A stretch of 64,000 nt of DNA from Nemertoderma westbladi (taxonomy: Eukaryota; Xenacoelomorpha; Nemertodermatida; Nemertodermatidae): NCBI GenBank assembly GCA_032718475.1, contig JAUCBJ010002446.1, positions 1-64,000 of the forward strand, written 5' to 3'. The notes under the pieces were generated by a model. That model was given only the letters and a program-made list of their open reading frames with translations. It was not told the origin of the DNA and did no database searches. The stretch's first letter is position 1; every line of letters begins with the position of its first letter. Below are positions 9,096 to 21,494 of this stretch, one piece after another. The translations under genes were made by a program, and so were the position numbers.

Positions 9096-11862
9096 AGCCT
9101 GGAGTTTAATGTTTCCAGGCCTTTTGGGTCCAGTGACCACCAAAGTAGTTTACAAGAAGCTGACTGGGATAGCTTGTATAGCACAGATGATTGACAATGT
9201 TGTATCAGGCTGGACTTCAAAATTCATTGCCTGTGCTAACGCCGCCATACCAAACAAACTAGTTACAATTCGTCCAAACGATAAACCCTGGTACAATACA
9301 TATTTGCGTCGCCTAGCACGTCAAAAGAATAGGTTGCACAAAACAGCGAAGCACTGTGTAGGTAACACAGCAGGTCTAGATAAATTTTCGACACGCCCGA
9401 AATAAATATATTTCAGAATGTCGGTCGGCCAAACTTAATTATTTTTCTAAACTATCTGAAAAACTTTACTCCACATCTTTAACAAGCAAACAATGGTGGG
9501 CTATTTGCAAGCGCTTGATGGGTAAAGATGTACAGTTCGAAATTCCACCCATTATTTACAATAATAATGTTGCATTGACATCAGCAGAAAAGGCTGAAGC
9601 ATTTAATTTATATTTTTGTGAACAGTTTAATGTTAATGATGCAAATTTTATATTGCCGTTAACTGCAATGCCCGAGCCACTTCTAACTACAATGGAATTT
9701 TCAGAAGCCGACATTCTAAAAGATATTAAAAATATAAAAGCTGATGGTGCCACTTGTCCAGGTGACCTAATTTCCAACAAAATGTTAAAATGTGGTTTAC
9801 CGTCTATCTTGAGTGAGGTAACTAAATTGTTCCAGTTTATATTTAATAAAGGCAAAATCATCCACTTAGTTGGAAGCAACGACTTGTAACACCTTTCATG
9901 AAAAATGAACTCATTAATATACCTCCCGATTTTAGGCCGATAGCCTTCACAAGTAATCTGGGAAAATTATTCGAGAGATCTGTAGTTAAAATTTTATATA
10001 ATCATATCCGGGATTTTATATCTAAACATCAATCTGGTTTTACGCATGGAGATGGGACTGTGTATCAACTAATCACTCTATACAATGCCTTGGTAAGTTC
10101 ACTTGATAAAGGCAAAGAAATCCGCATTGTATTTCTGGACGTGAGTAAGGCCTTCGATCGTGTCCATCATAGGAGCCTTCTCCATAAACTCGAATGCATG
10201 GGTATCGGTGGTGATGCCGCCATGCTTAAGTGGCTTCAAAGTTATTTACAGGACAACTTTCAATGCGTGACAATGGTGAACGGCTCTAGATCAGTCTTCT
10301 TAGCAGTCTTAGCAGGCGTTCCTCAGGGATCTGTTCTTGTACCTATTCTTTTTCTCGTTTTTATAAACGATATTGTTGACATAGTTGCAAACAATATAAG
10401 TCTGTATGCTGATGATACTGCTCTATACATAGAGATTAGTAAGCCAAGAGATGCATCCTTTTCTCTGCAAACAGACCTCGACCATATCTCAGAATAGGGG
10501 ACGAAATGGTTGGTTAACTTTAATGCATCTAAAACTGAAGACATGTAAATAACTCACCGGCGATCTCATCACCCCGACCATTTTCCATTAACTCTTAATA
10601 ACGACCATATCGCTTCTGTTCATCAACATAAACATCTTTGTTGCTTAATTGCAAATGACCTTAAGTGGAATCTTCATATTAAATCAATAGTCGCTGCTGC
10701 TACGTAAACTAAACCTACAATACCTACTGCACAGTCAAATACAAAGTCAGTAGGTCAGCTCTGCATAATATTTACATATCGTTCGTAAGATCAACTCTCG
10801 AATACGCTTCACCAGTGTGGGATAACTGTTCTGATGAACTTAAGGATTCTATAGAACTGCTAAACAAAGAGGCTATACGTATAATCTGTAGTCTAACTAT
10901 ATCCTGTTCCTCTGTAAATTTATATAAAGATTCTGGCTTACCCACTCTTCAAGACAGGAGGAACCTCCATAAATTATGTATAATTCATAGGATGTTTTCA
11001 GGGAGAGCGCCAATTCACTTAACTGATATACTGCCAGAAACTGTAGGGGCAGCTAGTGCATACAATACACGCAATACAAACGACTTGCGGCCGCCTCTAG
11101 CTAGGACTAAATTTTTATCATGATTCCTTTCTACCATCTACCGTCCGTTTATGGAACACTCTTTCGGAGGAAACGCGCCAAGCCACTTCTATAGAAGTTT
11201 TTAAACGTCTGGCAATGGAGTCCATAGCAGTTACTACAATACCAATAGTCCCCTATTACTATAAGTTAGGAACACCCACAATAAACGGCGCTCTTGCACG
11301 ATTCAGATGTAACTGTTCCTCCCTCAATAATGACTTCTACTTAAACCGCGTTAAATCGTCACCTAAATGTTCTTGTGGTCAAGCTAGGGAAGACGCATTC
11401 CATTATTTCACAGAATGTATTAATTACTCCAATCAGCAAAATGTTCTTTACAACACTATCTCATCTCTTGGAGAGAATCTCACATTGACATTGTTATTAT
11501 ATGCACCCAAAAACAAAATAAAATCTGATATTGCGCATAACATCTTTACAGCAGTCTCTCTGTACATAACTGACACGAAACGATTCAACTCTCTGGGATA
11601 CTAAGCATTCTAGTTTTTAGTACAGTATGGGTTCACATTTCTTAATAAAAATATTATAATCTTGGTAAAGTTCAATAGCACCAATGAGTAAGCAAGTATG
11701 AAGGGGTGTATGGGGGGGTGGGTGTGTATGTGTATGTATGTATGTATGTACTGCTTGTGGCTGGTTTCATATGGCTCAATTGGTTCTGTTTTCTCTAATA
11801 ATTGTGTTAACTTTTATCTTATGTTTAAATTTTTTCGACTAGCTTATTGCAGTTAGTCGTAT
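9096..11862 (+). pseudogene. LINE-B, 5'-truncated CR1/Jockey-like non-LTR retrotransposon
   Basis: Plus-strand fragments in several frames are colinear with a LINE ORF2. The order is: the post-endonuclease linker (AIPNKLVTIRPNDKPWYNTY, 9240-9305); RT fingers (FSEADILKDIKNIKADG, ~9700); palm (FRPIAFTSNLGKLFERSVVK, ~9930); LDVSKAFDRVHHRSLLHKLE (~10,135); AGVPQGSVLVPILF; the YADD catalytic box (~10,410); and the thumb (LNKEAIRIICSLTI). A C-terminal zinc-like segment CSCGQAREDAFHYFTEC (~11,370) ends the protein at 11,602. Stops near 9403, 9887, 10,495 and 10,545 make it inactive. The endonuclease domain is missing. The 3' end carries GT-rich microsatellites (11,710-11,750). It lies inside LINE-A. 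Confidence 0.85.
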
Positions 11863-14800
11863 TCCGATTAATTCTTGGTGACTTCCAAATCCTGGAAAGC
11901 CTATTCAAGGCTGCCCATGCCTTTCCCTTACGTATTCGAAGGTCCTCACCTGACTTCTGGATCCATGATCCCAGGTAACAGAAGTCGTCCACATGCTCAA
12001 GCATACCATCCTTTGAGCTTATGCTCATCCGATCAGAGACTTGCTGAGGACTTTCAAAGTTAACTGTCAAAATTTTGGTCTTTCTGGAGTTAATAAAAAG
12101 ACCAACACTAGAAGCAGCATGTTCTAATGAGCTGAGGAGCCGTTGGGCTCCCTCTAGTGATTCTGAGAGTACTCCTAAGTAATCAGCAAAGTCTAGATCA
12201 GTTAGGTACTTGGCAGGATTTCCTGAACTTCTGGAGCCAGTAGGTGGAGTTATCATCACCCCATCATCATTATGATGATCTAAGGACATGCGTAGAACAT
12301 AGTCAACCACAATTATGAACAAGAATGGTGCAAGTGTGTCTCCCTGGAGGATGCCCCATAACACTTTAAATGGTTCTGTGTCACCATCAACAGTAGACAC
12401 AAATGTTGTCGAACCATCGTATACTGATCTGATTGCTGCAATAATTTCATCAGGAATCCCATATAATGAAAGTATGCTGAACATACGTGAGTGGGAGACT
12501 GAATCAAAAGCCTTGAAGAAGTCAACAAAGATAACAGCCAGATGCCTGTCTTTCTTTTTTGATAACTCTTCAATTATCCTTCTAAGTGCCAAAATGGGCT
12601 CCATGGTCCCACGAACTTTACGGAACCCATTCTGATTTCCACGGAGCAGTCTCTCAATGGGATCCCTGACGCGATTTAATAGAATTCTATTGTATAGCTT
12701 TGCAGCAATCGAGATCAATGAGATTCCCCGAAAATAACCATAGAGTGTTAGGTTTCCCTTCTTGGGAACTGGCACCAACTTATTTGTTTTCATTTCTTGT
12801 GGGACTCTTGTTGTTCGGTACATGTCTTCTATGATGGGATAGATGAGCTTTAAACACTCAGGTATTTTAAAGACCTCAGGGGGAACACCATCTACTCCAC
12901 TGGCACGATTGGTCTTAATGCTCTTTGCGGCAGCCTTCACTTCTGCAAAGGAGGTATCGCCAATGGGAATATCTGGGAGTACAGACTCAGACACTTTTTC
13001 TTCTATAAAGTTATCAGGCAATACCCTGTCATTATTGAGGAGCTTTTCAAAGTGGGCCCTCCAACCATTGAGGTGATCGGCTGGTGATTCAGCCTTAACC
13101 TTACCTTGGTGGTTGGCTGGGCTTTTCCGCCCAGTAAGCAAGTTGATCGATTTCCATGCCTGGGATGATTGCCTGCTGTCGTCAGCATCATTGATGGCAT
13201 CAACCTGTTGGTTTATTAGCTCCTGTAGATTAACAGAGTACTGCCTGTTCAGGGACCTAGATGCAGCCTTAACTGCATTCTTGGCCGCTGTAGTCTGTTT
13301 GAGTCAGGACTCTTCCTGCGCCTTATATAGGTCATTTTGGCACTTCTGAATTTTGTTGTCAGTCCAGGGGGCCCTTTTCCTGTTTCGAGGGTATACAGGA
13401 ACTGTTTCTGCAGCTGCTAACTTAACTGCTTCTGTGAAGGTAGTATAGCCCTCACAGTGATCTACCGCCTCAGAGGCAAGAACCTCATACCTGTTGCTCA
13501 GCTGTAGTGTGAAGCTGGATCTCACACTAGGCTGTTGCAACAGAGAGGACCAGTCATGCCGCGGCAAGGCAGATTTCATTGTTCTGCTAGCACGCAGACT
13601 AAGTCTTACCTTGGCCACAATAAGACGGTGATCACTGGAGAAGGGTCGAAGTGTAAATTACAGTCTTGTATAGAGCTCCTGTACTTCCTACGAAACAGAA
13701 TATGGTCTATCTGGGACTTGTGACCACTGGGTCCACTATGAGTCCATAGCTTTCCAGTTCGCTTCTTGAACTGGGTTCCAGCCGAAAACAATCCATTTCC
13801 AGAGATAAAATCCTGAAGATGGACGGAATTTCGGTTGACACTATTGCTATAGACCCAGGACGATGTAGGTGATTGATGCAGTCTGATGCATTGTTGCATT
13901 AAAGTCTCCCAGGAATGTTAAGAATGCATGCTGATCCACTCCATCAGTAGCTGGTTAGAGATTTGGTCTATTTTGTCCAATGCTGCATGTGCAGTTGGAT
14001 TCATCAATAGACCAATACCACCATTGCCACTATCATCTGCTGATACGAGAGCGAGTCGCCAACCGCCCCCCATGTCCTTAATCAGAACCTCATCAGTCTG
14101 TCCAGTCTGCATTCGGTGCTCTTGAACACCCACTGCGCTAAGAGAAAGCTTATCTGCCAAGGCAGTTAGCTCACCTTGTCGCATTGGGGACCCGAGTGTT
14201 AGGGTGTTTACCGAGGCTAGTCTAGTGACTTGCCTCAGATTCACCAATGGCTTTGTTGGTTGGGGTGGAACATGAGAGTAGCCTCCAACTCCAGAATCCC
14301 TCTCCCCCTCACAATCTGGCCTCCCTGGTGACCCAGGGTTTGGGCCAGAAAGGTCATCAGGAAAGGGACTCAAAGAATTTTTGTCTTCTCTCTCTCCAGT
14401 AGGAGGTGAGACAGGCAGCCGGTCAGGAGATAACTGACGCCTGTGAGGCCGATTGTATCCGGTAATTCCACTGGCCTCAAGTGGCCGGACCTCCGCAATT
14501 CTAATGTAATCCATAGTGGGGGGTTGGGGGGTGCTCTTTTGCCGAGTCAGCTCTCGGTGCAAATACCACACCCTGGTTTGCCGGTCCACAGGGTTGGTGT
14601 CGCAGTGGAGTCAGATATGAGGCCCATCACCCATATCTACTCTGGCGCACATGACCCACCATTGGCTATGCAGCTCATCTGCTGGGTCATGCCCTGTACC
14701 CCTGCTGCCAGGTGCAGGTCGCAGTGAAGTGCACTCAGAGTGGACATGAGAACACTCTACTCCTGACCAGCCATTGGTAGATCACCATCAGCCTGGCCAG

Positions 14801-14950
14801 GCCATATACCCCTGCAGCCAAGTATATGGGTCCTTAATCCAGGACCAACGGCGTCCTTATCCCAGAACGAAGGGGGTCCTAGTTACAGGACCAGATTTGC
14901 CTTAGTAAGAGGGTCTATGCAGCTAAAGGTGGCACCTCCTTTATGCTGCA
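11863..14950 (-). pseudogene. LINE-A, 5' portion: endonuclease and reverse transcriptase, decayed
   Basis: Reading leftwards: a GC-richer 5' leader (14,590-14,950); a Pro-rich region and an AP-endonuclease start (LASVNTLTLGSPMRQGELTA, with VQEHRM; 14,589-13,918); a frameshift; the endonuclease end (GPSGHKSQIDHILF; 13,899-13,606); a linker; then the reverse transcriptase (13,300-11,863). The RT shows NRASGVDGVPPEVFK, FVDFFKAFDSVSHSRMF, LQGDTLAPFLFI and LDFADYLG, where the intact copy has LDFADDLG, so one catalytic Asp is lost. It stops after the codons for SPRINR, where LINE-B joins. Frameshifts at about 13,910, 13,610 and 13,300 make it a pseudogene. The clade is uncertain; an RTE-like lineage with a (TAG)n tail is plausible. 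Confidence 0.85.
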
Positions 14951-17340
14951 TGGAGGTGGCAAGTTTTCTTGATCAATGACCTAGAATACCTGACCTGACC
15001 TGTAAGTTTATAGATCTGATTAAGTTTGATTTGATATATAAATATATAAAATATTATATACCTGTAGTGGGAGTCAATATTGAAATAGATGTTATTATTT
15101 CTAAGTTCAGAAGTCACAATAAGGATGGTTAACACTCTTAATGGTGAGTTACTAGACACTAAATACGAATATTTTCTACTGACTAAGTTACTTATCACTA
15201 CTAAATTACTTATGTATATACAATGGGTTGAGATTACACAAACTCTAAATAAACAATAAACAAAAGTTACACAGACAATTTTAAGGGTAATTTTACAAGA
15301 CTGTTACTAACCAGAACTTCGAATTTCTGGTTCTTATGGGGGGTGTACTTCGGAATTTTAAAACTAATAAAGTAGCATTCAATAATTCGCATTGTCCAGA
15401 TAAGGAAATACCATTGTCTGATGGCTTATAGTCTACACTATGAACAAACGTAACCGGAGTGTCCTATACCTAGAAGTTAATTATTGCAGCCTTTTTTTTT
15501 GTACGCTAACGGACCTATTATCCACTTTACAACACAAATATACTGCGTACACACTAAATTAATTTTCAGGAAAGTGTTGTACTCTAAACCCTAGATTAGA
15601 TACTAACACTTATACAACATATAACTCGCAGTTAAATATACTTGAACAGCTAAATGAACCACAGCATCTGCCGGAGTGACCAGAGTATTTAGTCTTACTT
15701 TCTTTGATGCTAAAGAAATCACTGGTCGACCTACGCCAAGCAGTCCTGAAGTAGTACTGGGGTTAATTTAACTATTACAGTATGTACAACAAGCATAATT
15801 ACTGTAGGAATAAACTTAGGGACATGAATGTTGTACATTACTTGCATAAACTCTGAATAATAAGTATTACGCTACCCTTACAGATTATTTAAATAAAACA
15901 CAAGCCAAAATGCTGACAGACTACCGCTAAATCCAAAATAAACTACAGTAGATGAAGTTTCCGAAATTGTTAGTTAGTACGCATTCCACACTACGAGGTA
16001 CGACCTTTTCCTTAGTGGAAGATTTACCTTACAAACATGGAAGCCCCCACTTCCTAACTAGCCTTCATCGGACAAATAACCCACAACACTGCAATTCACC
16101 TCAAACCCAACAACAATCAGACAACAATTCAGCCTAGGAGTTACTTCTACAATCTGAGCAGGATTACACACCTTCTGCTCAATACTACACTTACAGATAA
16201 ACAAAGCTAACAGAAATATGTAAACCATAAAAGAGATAAAGGAAGTACAGGCCCTAATCTCTTAAACAGCCTTCGAATATATAAATATGTGACAATCGAA
16301 TTAATACTGTTATATGGTACCGGACCGGTACCGCTAGGCCTACAGTTACCGCCCGACCAGTGTGGTAAGGTTTTTATTGTTCCAGTGGAACAATAAATCA
16401 ATAAAATCAATTAATGTTCCTATGGAACAGAAACAAAATCAATTAATGTTCGCGCTTTTAGACCTTTAACCTGTTAACAGTTTAACCTGCTAATTTATGT
16501 GTCTTATGATGTTTGACAGCCCGTACAAAATATGACCCCAGCCGAAGTCAGTCTAGCACAGCGAATGACCCACGTGTGTGGGAGACTGAATTCTATGGCC
16601 AGAGAGAGGGGTAGGCTACTTAGTATTATTCGATTGATCTCTACTATATAATCTCCAAAAACTATGTTTATTTTCAGGGCAATACCAACAGTTCCTTTCA
16701 GGTGCTGCGCTTTAAATACCACGCAGAGATATGACTTATACTAATTACAACGGATGGTCATGAGATAACGCAAATGTTTACATTCTTTAGGAACGTTCGC
16801 ACTCACGTAACTGACAATAGTGCTGAAATATGCTAATTTGCCAACTGTCACCGATTTTAATAACATATAAGGAGAAATTTAGCTCACGTACGTTGGGGGT
16901 TATGAAATAGCATAAATTCATACAGACCACTATAATTTGAGCCAAGAAATTGTTACTAATGTTCCCTTCTGCCTACCTCAATAATAAAGAAAGTCAGGGG
17001 AATTATCGATTACTCATAAGTATTTTCCAAATATAAGCATCAATTAAATAGGTTACAAACCACAGTACTGAACAACAGTATAAGGTATGCAGTGCCGGCA
17101 GAGTCAGCAGTCAGACGTCAGCAAAGAGAGTGTAAAGTGAATGGAAAGTTAATTGATTTGCGTTTGATAAAAATTTCTCTCTGGCCTCTGATGGTTCTGG
17201 GCTAAGAAATCAGAATATCAGAATGAAGGATTTTGTCGCACTGTGGTATATACATATGTATACACGAAGTGGGGCCTTCGCGCAGCACGTGAAATGAGTT
17301 AATGCTAAGTATCAACTCGAAAGGATTATAAAAACATAGG
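14951..17340. other. Long non-coding stretch
   Basis: No supported gene on either strand. AT-rich sequence with a small inverted motif, GGTACCGGACCGGTACC, at about 16,317 and two copies of AAATCAATTAATGTTC (~16,405, ~16,436). Short open frames here lack start context, splice signals and recognisable motifs. Confidence 0.6.
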
Positions 17341-17365
17341 AGAAGATTTTCCCGGAAAACGTTAA

Positions 17366-18560
17366 CCCTCTAGCGGGAGACTGGGTAACTGAAGAAGGAA
17401 GGATTAGTTTCCCTACAAAGCCACATCCTATGGTCTATTACATATCTACCAAGTTTCCGATTGACGGATCATAAATAACGAAATGTTGGAAGGTTTTCAC
17501 TTTCATACATTTAGCCCTCTAGCGGCATATTAAAGAACTACGGATCGATCACCTTCCTCACAAAGACGAGGCATGTGGTCTAGTACATACCGGTACTGTA
17601 TATTCCAAAATTCAGCTTAAATAGATTAAGATCAAGGAATTCGCAAAGGTTATCACTTTCCTACATTTCGCCCTCTAGCGGCAGACTCGAAAACTCCGGA
17701 CCGATTACTGTCCACACAAAGACTTAGGATGTCTTCTAGTACATATATGACAAGTTTCAGCGTAATCAGATCATAAACAACTAAATGGAAGAATAATTTC
17801 ACATTCGGGACATTTCGCCCTCTAGCGGCAGACTGGAGAACTGCAGACAGATTAGCCTCCTTTGAAATTTACAGCTAATGGTCTAGTACATACTTCCCAA
17901 GTTTCAGCTTAAACGGATTAAAAGCAAAGAAATGGGTGGCCATTTAATGTTTAGACATGTGGCCCTCTAGCGGGAGACTGGAAAACTTCGGACCGATTAC
18001 AATCCACACAAAGACTCAGGATGTCTTCTAGTACATATATGACAAGTTTCAGCGTAATCAGATCATAAACAACTAAATGGAAGAATAATTTCACATTCGG
18101 GACATTTCGCCCTCTAGCGGCAGACTGGAGAACTGCAGACAGATTAGCCTCCTTTGAAATTTACAGCTAATGGTCTAGTACATACTTCCCAAGTTTCAGC
18201 TTAAACGGATTAAAAGCAAAGAAATGGGTGGCCATTTAATGTTTAGACATGTGGCCCTCTAGCGGGAGACTGGAAAACTTCGGACCGATTACAATCCACA
18301 CAAAGACTCAGGATGTCATCTAGTACATATATGACAAGTTTCAGCGTAATCAGATCATAAACAACTAAATGGAAGAATAATTTCACATTCGGGACATTTC
18401 GCCCTCTAGCGGCAGACTGGAGAACTGCAGACAGATTAGCCTCCTTTGAAATTTACAGCTAATGGTCTAGTACATACTTCCCAAGTTTCAGCTTAAACGG
18501 ATTAAAAGCAAAGAAATGGGTGGCCATTTAATGTTTAGACATGTGGCCCTCTAGCGGGAG
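17366..18560. repeat. ~147-bp satellite, nine monomers, 292-bp dimeric higher-order unit
   Basis: Monomers start at CCCTCTAGCGG at about 17,366, 17,515, 17,671, 17,818, 17,963, 18,110, 18,255, 18,402 and 18,547. The last six form near-identical 292-bp dimers (CATTTCGCCCTCTAGCGG at 17,811, 18,103 and 18,395), while the first three are diverged. A second conserved block in each monomer is CTAGTACATA, followed by CAAGTTTCAGC. No coding frame. Confidence 0.95.
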
Positions 18561-18683
18561 ACCATTGCACTGATGGTGTCTGAAAGTCTCTCAAAAATCT
18601 CAACTTTTGCTCATATTGATACCTACAAATTTTCAACTTGGCAGCTTTAAATCCGACAAAGTTATTAGCATGTCAAAATCGTA

Positions 18684-18752
18684 ACGACGACGACAACGAC
18701 GACGACGACAACGACGACGACGACAACGACGACGACGACGACGACGACAACT
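18684..18752. repeat. (ACG/CGA)n microsatellite
   Basis: GACGACGACAACGACG-type trinucleotide run. The arginine-rich minus frame across it is a repeat artefact. Confidence 0.9.
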
Positions 18753-19069
18753 ATTTGCATAAATTGACCCACCCCCTAACAGTGTCAATTCGCTAAGGCT
18801 CCGCCAACTTCGTGGCTCGCCCCACAAAGAATTCGCGAAAGTCAAAATTGTGCTGATTGGCCAGAAAATAACACAGAGCATACAGGACAAAGAGACAGCT
18901 AGCTAATTTCGTCATTATAGCTCGGTACCAAAATGGACGCTAGAGTGCATAAGTCTATACATTCTGCAATTCCCCGCATAATGCTGGCCTTTTGGAGTAG
19001 TTCGAGAATTGCACAAAAAACGACACAATTTTGCGGCAAAAGCTTTAACAGAAGTCAAGTAGAATTAAT

Positions 19070-19240
19070 CGGAAACTTAAGGACCGATTATTTAGAGCAG
19101 CAGTAGTTCCAGTACTCCTCTATTGGAGTCCATAGCTGGGCTCTAACTGCTTAGGACACCAAATATCTTGATGGCACATCAGATGCCACATCACCAATGC
19201 TACGCTGGGTTCACTGTCAAGTGCAATTCACACATATTGA
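19070..19240 (+). pseudogene. LINE-A internal fragment
   Basis: Matches the intact LINE-A from 22,906 onwards (GAATTAATCGGAAACTTAAG, then the region encoding LLYGSPCWALTAEDTKS) with substitutions and small indels; both ends are truncated. It starts at nearly the same LINE base where the copy at 11,863 stops. Confidence 0.8.
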
Positions 19241-19244
19241 ATTC

Positions 19245-19390
19245 ACATCTCTCCTTAGGTCGCGGGTTCGATCCCAGCATGGGGGCTAGGGTAGTTTTCG
19301 TTTAACACGAATACTTTAAAGACCATAAAAGGGACTAGCCAGGGCGCATCTCTGCCTTCCATAAATGGTAGCTAAATGGTAGCTAACGGC
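19245..19390 (+). repeat. tRNA-derived SINE-like fragment
   Basis: GGGTTCGATCCCAGC at ~19,265 fits an RNA polymerase III B box (GTTCGATCC). The expected T-stem has mismatches and no cloverleaf can be completed upstream, so it is not a tRNA gene. Confidence 0.35.
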
Positions 19391-19529
19391 AAGAATAAGT
19401 CACAAATTATTAAAATATTCGAAATTGAGTTCAGAATCTAAAACTACATCCCAATGCAGACGACATATCTCGAGAAAGTTAATATATCTCTTATCATTAC
19501 AGATGCTGTTTAAACGAAAAGGTCAAAAA

Positions 19530-19865
19530 GATATAGATAAAAAAATCGATTCTATGGTCTCCTTGACAATTATTTCGTATAATTTATCTTCGTATAAATG
19601 AAACAAAATAAACCAATTCATTTTCAGATTAAACTTTAATCAAATATATCATTTACATTTGCAAACAAACATAAACAAAATATAACATTAAGAAATACAA
19701 GAAATTATAGATAAAAAAAAACGATTCTATGGTCTCCGTGACAATTATTTCGTATAATTTATCTTCGTATAAATGAAACTAAATAAACCAATTCATTTTC
19801 AGATTAAACTTTAATCAAATATATCCGTTACATTTACAAACAAACAAACAAAATATAACATTAAC
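19530..19865. repeat. Two-copy direct repeat, 175-bp period
   Basis: Copies share TCTATGGTCTCC, ATTATTTCGTATAATTTATC and TTTTCAGATTAAACTTTAAT at a spacing of 175 bp (TCTATGGTCT at 19,551 and 19,726). AT-rich, non-coding. Confidence 0.9.
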
Positions 19866-20079
19866 TTGTAGTATAATAAATAACTGAGTTGCAACAGCGC
19901 TGAACCTAAAACCGAATTGTTATTTATAGTTTCAACAATATTATTTATTGGTTTCTGAAATATTTTTTTATACATTATTATTAATTTTTAATCCGGCTGA
20001 AAATTAGTTAAATAATTCACAAGGTATATCGACGTTTTTATCAATAACTGGCAATTATAAGAAAACAAAGGACGATAAA

Positions 20080-20345
20080 ACGAAGGGTTTGAGACTTCTC
20101 TCTCTTGGCAGTTACCTGACAGTTAGAGAGGTCGCCACACTAACTCCCGAAGTTGAACACTCACCATCCAACCCCATTATTCAGTCCCCACGGATCCCAG
20201 CTTCCCTTATCGCTGCTTCGACTTGCAGTTACGAAATTGTAACTGACCTGAAACCGAATCGATCACGGGACCTCCCAGCTGGAGATCAAAGGTGTGACTC
20301 ATTCACTGGTCGCCATGGTGAAGGGGTTACTAGATGAATATTGGG
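20080..20345 (-). repeat. tRNA-derived SINE-like element
   Basis: The reverse complement has an A-box-like TGGCGACCAGTGAATGAG and, about 45 nt on, a perfect B box (GATCGATTC), the spacing of a tRNA head. The remaining ~180 bp would be the SINE body. No clean acceptor stem, so not a functional tRNA. It overlaps a meaningless open frame. Confidence 0.5.
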
Positions 20346-20584
20346 ATACCAAATTCATCAATTTTATACTTCCGTATAGAATCCTACTTCGATACATATT
20401 ACCCCGACTACATACTCTATATATAATGTTACAATAATTGGACTTGCCGTGGAGTATGTTGCCGCCAGGTATTAAATAACCCCAACCGTAATTTATTGAT
20501 TCAATACTTTCCGTAGGCAGCACATCGCCGCCAGATAATAACACAACATTATTGCTCCATTTAACTCCATATCTAGAATCTGTC

Positions 20585-20690
20585 TAGATTGTGGAGGAGT
20601 TACTCTATTCTCCTCTATATCAGAGATCCCGAGTTCGAACCCGGACTGAATCAGTTTAAATTTCGTAACTGGTACGTTAGTACAGCGATA
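20585..20690 (+). repeat. tRNA-like SINE fragment
   Basis: TCCCGAGTTCGAACCCGG at ~20,625 contains a B box (GTTCGAACC) with one mismatched T-stem pair. An A-box-like segment (TGTGGAGGAGTTACTC) lies upstream. No complete cloverleaf. Confidence 0.35.
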
Positions 20691-21481
20691 TCTGGAATCT
20701 GGAATCTGGGGGGAGTAAAGAAAGAGGTTGGCTAGTGATGAGTATTCAACATTGGGAGTAAGTGTGGTGCCCTCTCTCCCTTACAGATAACAGTCAAGAT
20801 TGATGGAGCCTTCGGGTTGCCTCCAGTAACTTTCGCGTTCACGGCTATGAGCTTTTAGATAACTTTATATATTTTATCCGCCGAACTCAAAATTAGATTT
20901 CATCCCAATAATTTTATCTCATTGATTCATAGCTTCGGATCTGCGCAGTTGTGTAAAAAATTTATTCTAAAAATACAAAATGTAGGACAACTAATTCTGG
21001 ATTAAAATATTGTTTATTGATTGTCGCAAATGACGTTCAATGTAAATTTAATTATTACTTAGTGTTTAGGCTACAATTAATTTTGAAAATATTTAATAAT
21101 TTATATAACAACGAAAAACACGATAAATTGCAATTTTCACAAATACTAAATTATCAACAACAGCACTACTAATTAAATAATTAATATTTAAAATCGGTCC
21201 CAAAGAGCCGTTTACTCTGCTAAAAGGGAATATATAAATGTTCATTACTTAATATAAACCGCTCCCAGTAAACAAAGAAAATAAAATGTTAATTATCTGC
21301 AGTTTAAATGAGTAAATATCCACAGAAAATTATCCTAATTAATTTACAGTTAATTAATTTCCCTGACCTGTTGATATGCCCATTTAAAGTCCAGTTATTG
21401 GTTCTGAAATGTTAAATTATTATAACAAATTAATATATTTATAAGCAATTGAATGTATGTAATATAATAATTAAACCACTT
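20691..21481. other. AT-rich non-coding stretch
   Basis: No gene or placeable repeat is visible; it ends at the target site of the LINE-A insertion. Confidence 0.6.
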
Positions 21482-21494
21482 GTATTGACTTAAT

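Noticed and set aside
15952-16722. Small ORFs in the 15-17 kb region
   Set aside because: No homology-like motif, weak start context, no splice signals; expected by chance in AT-rich DNA.
18633-18890. Arginine-rich small protein on the minus strand
   Set aside because: It is a translation of the (ACG)n microsatellite.
19245-20690. Functional tRNA genes at the B-box matches
   Set aside because: T-stems contain mismatches and no complete cloverleaf with acceptor stem can be drawn; SINE-like remnants fit better.
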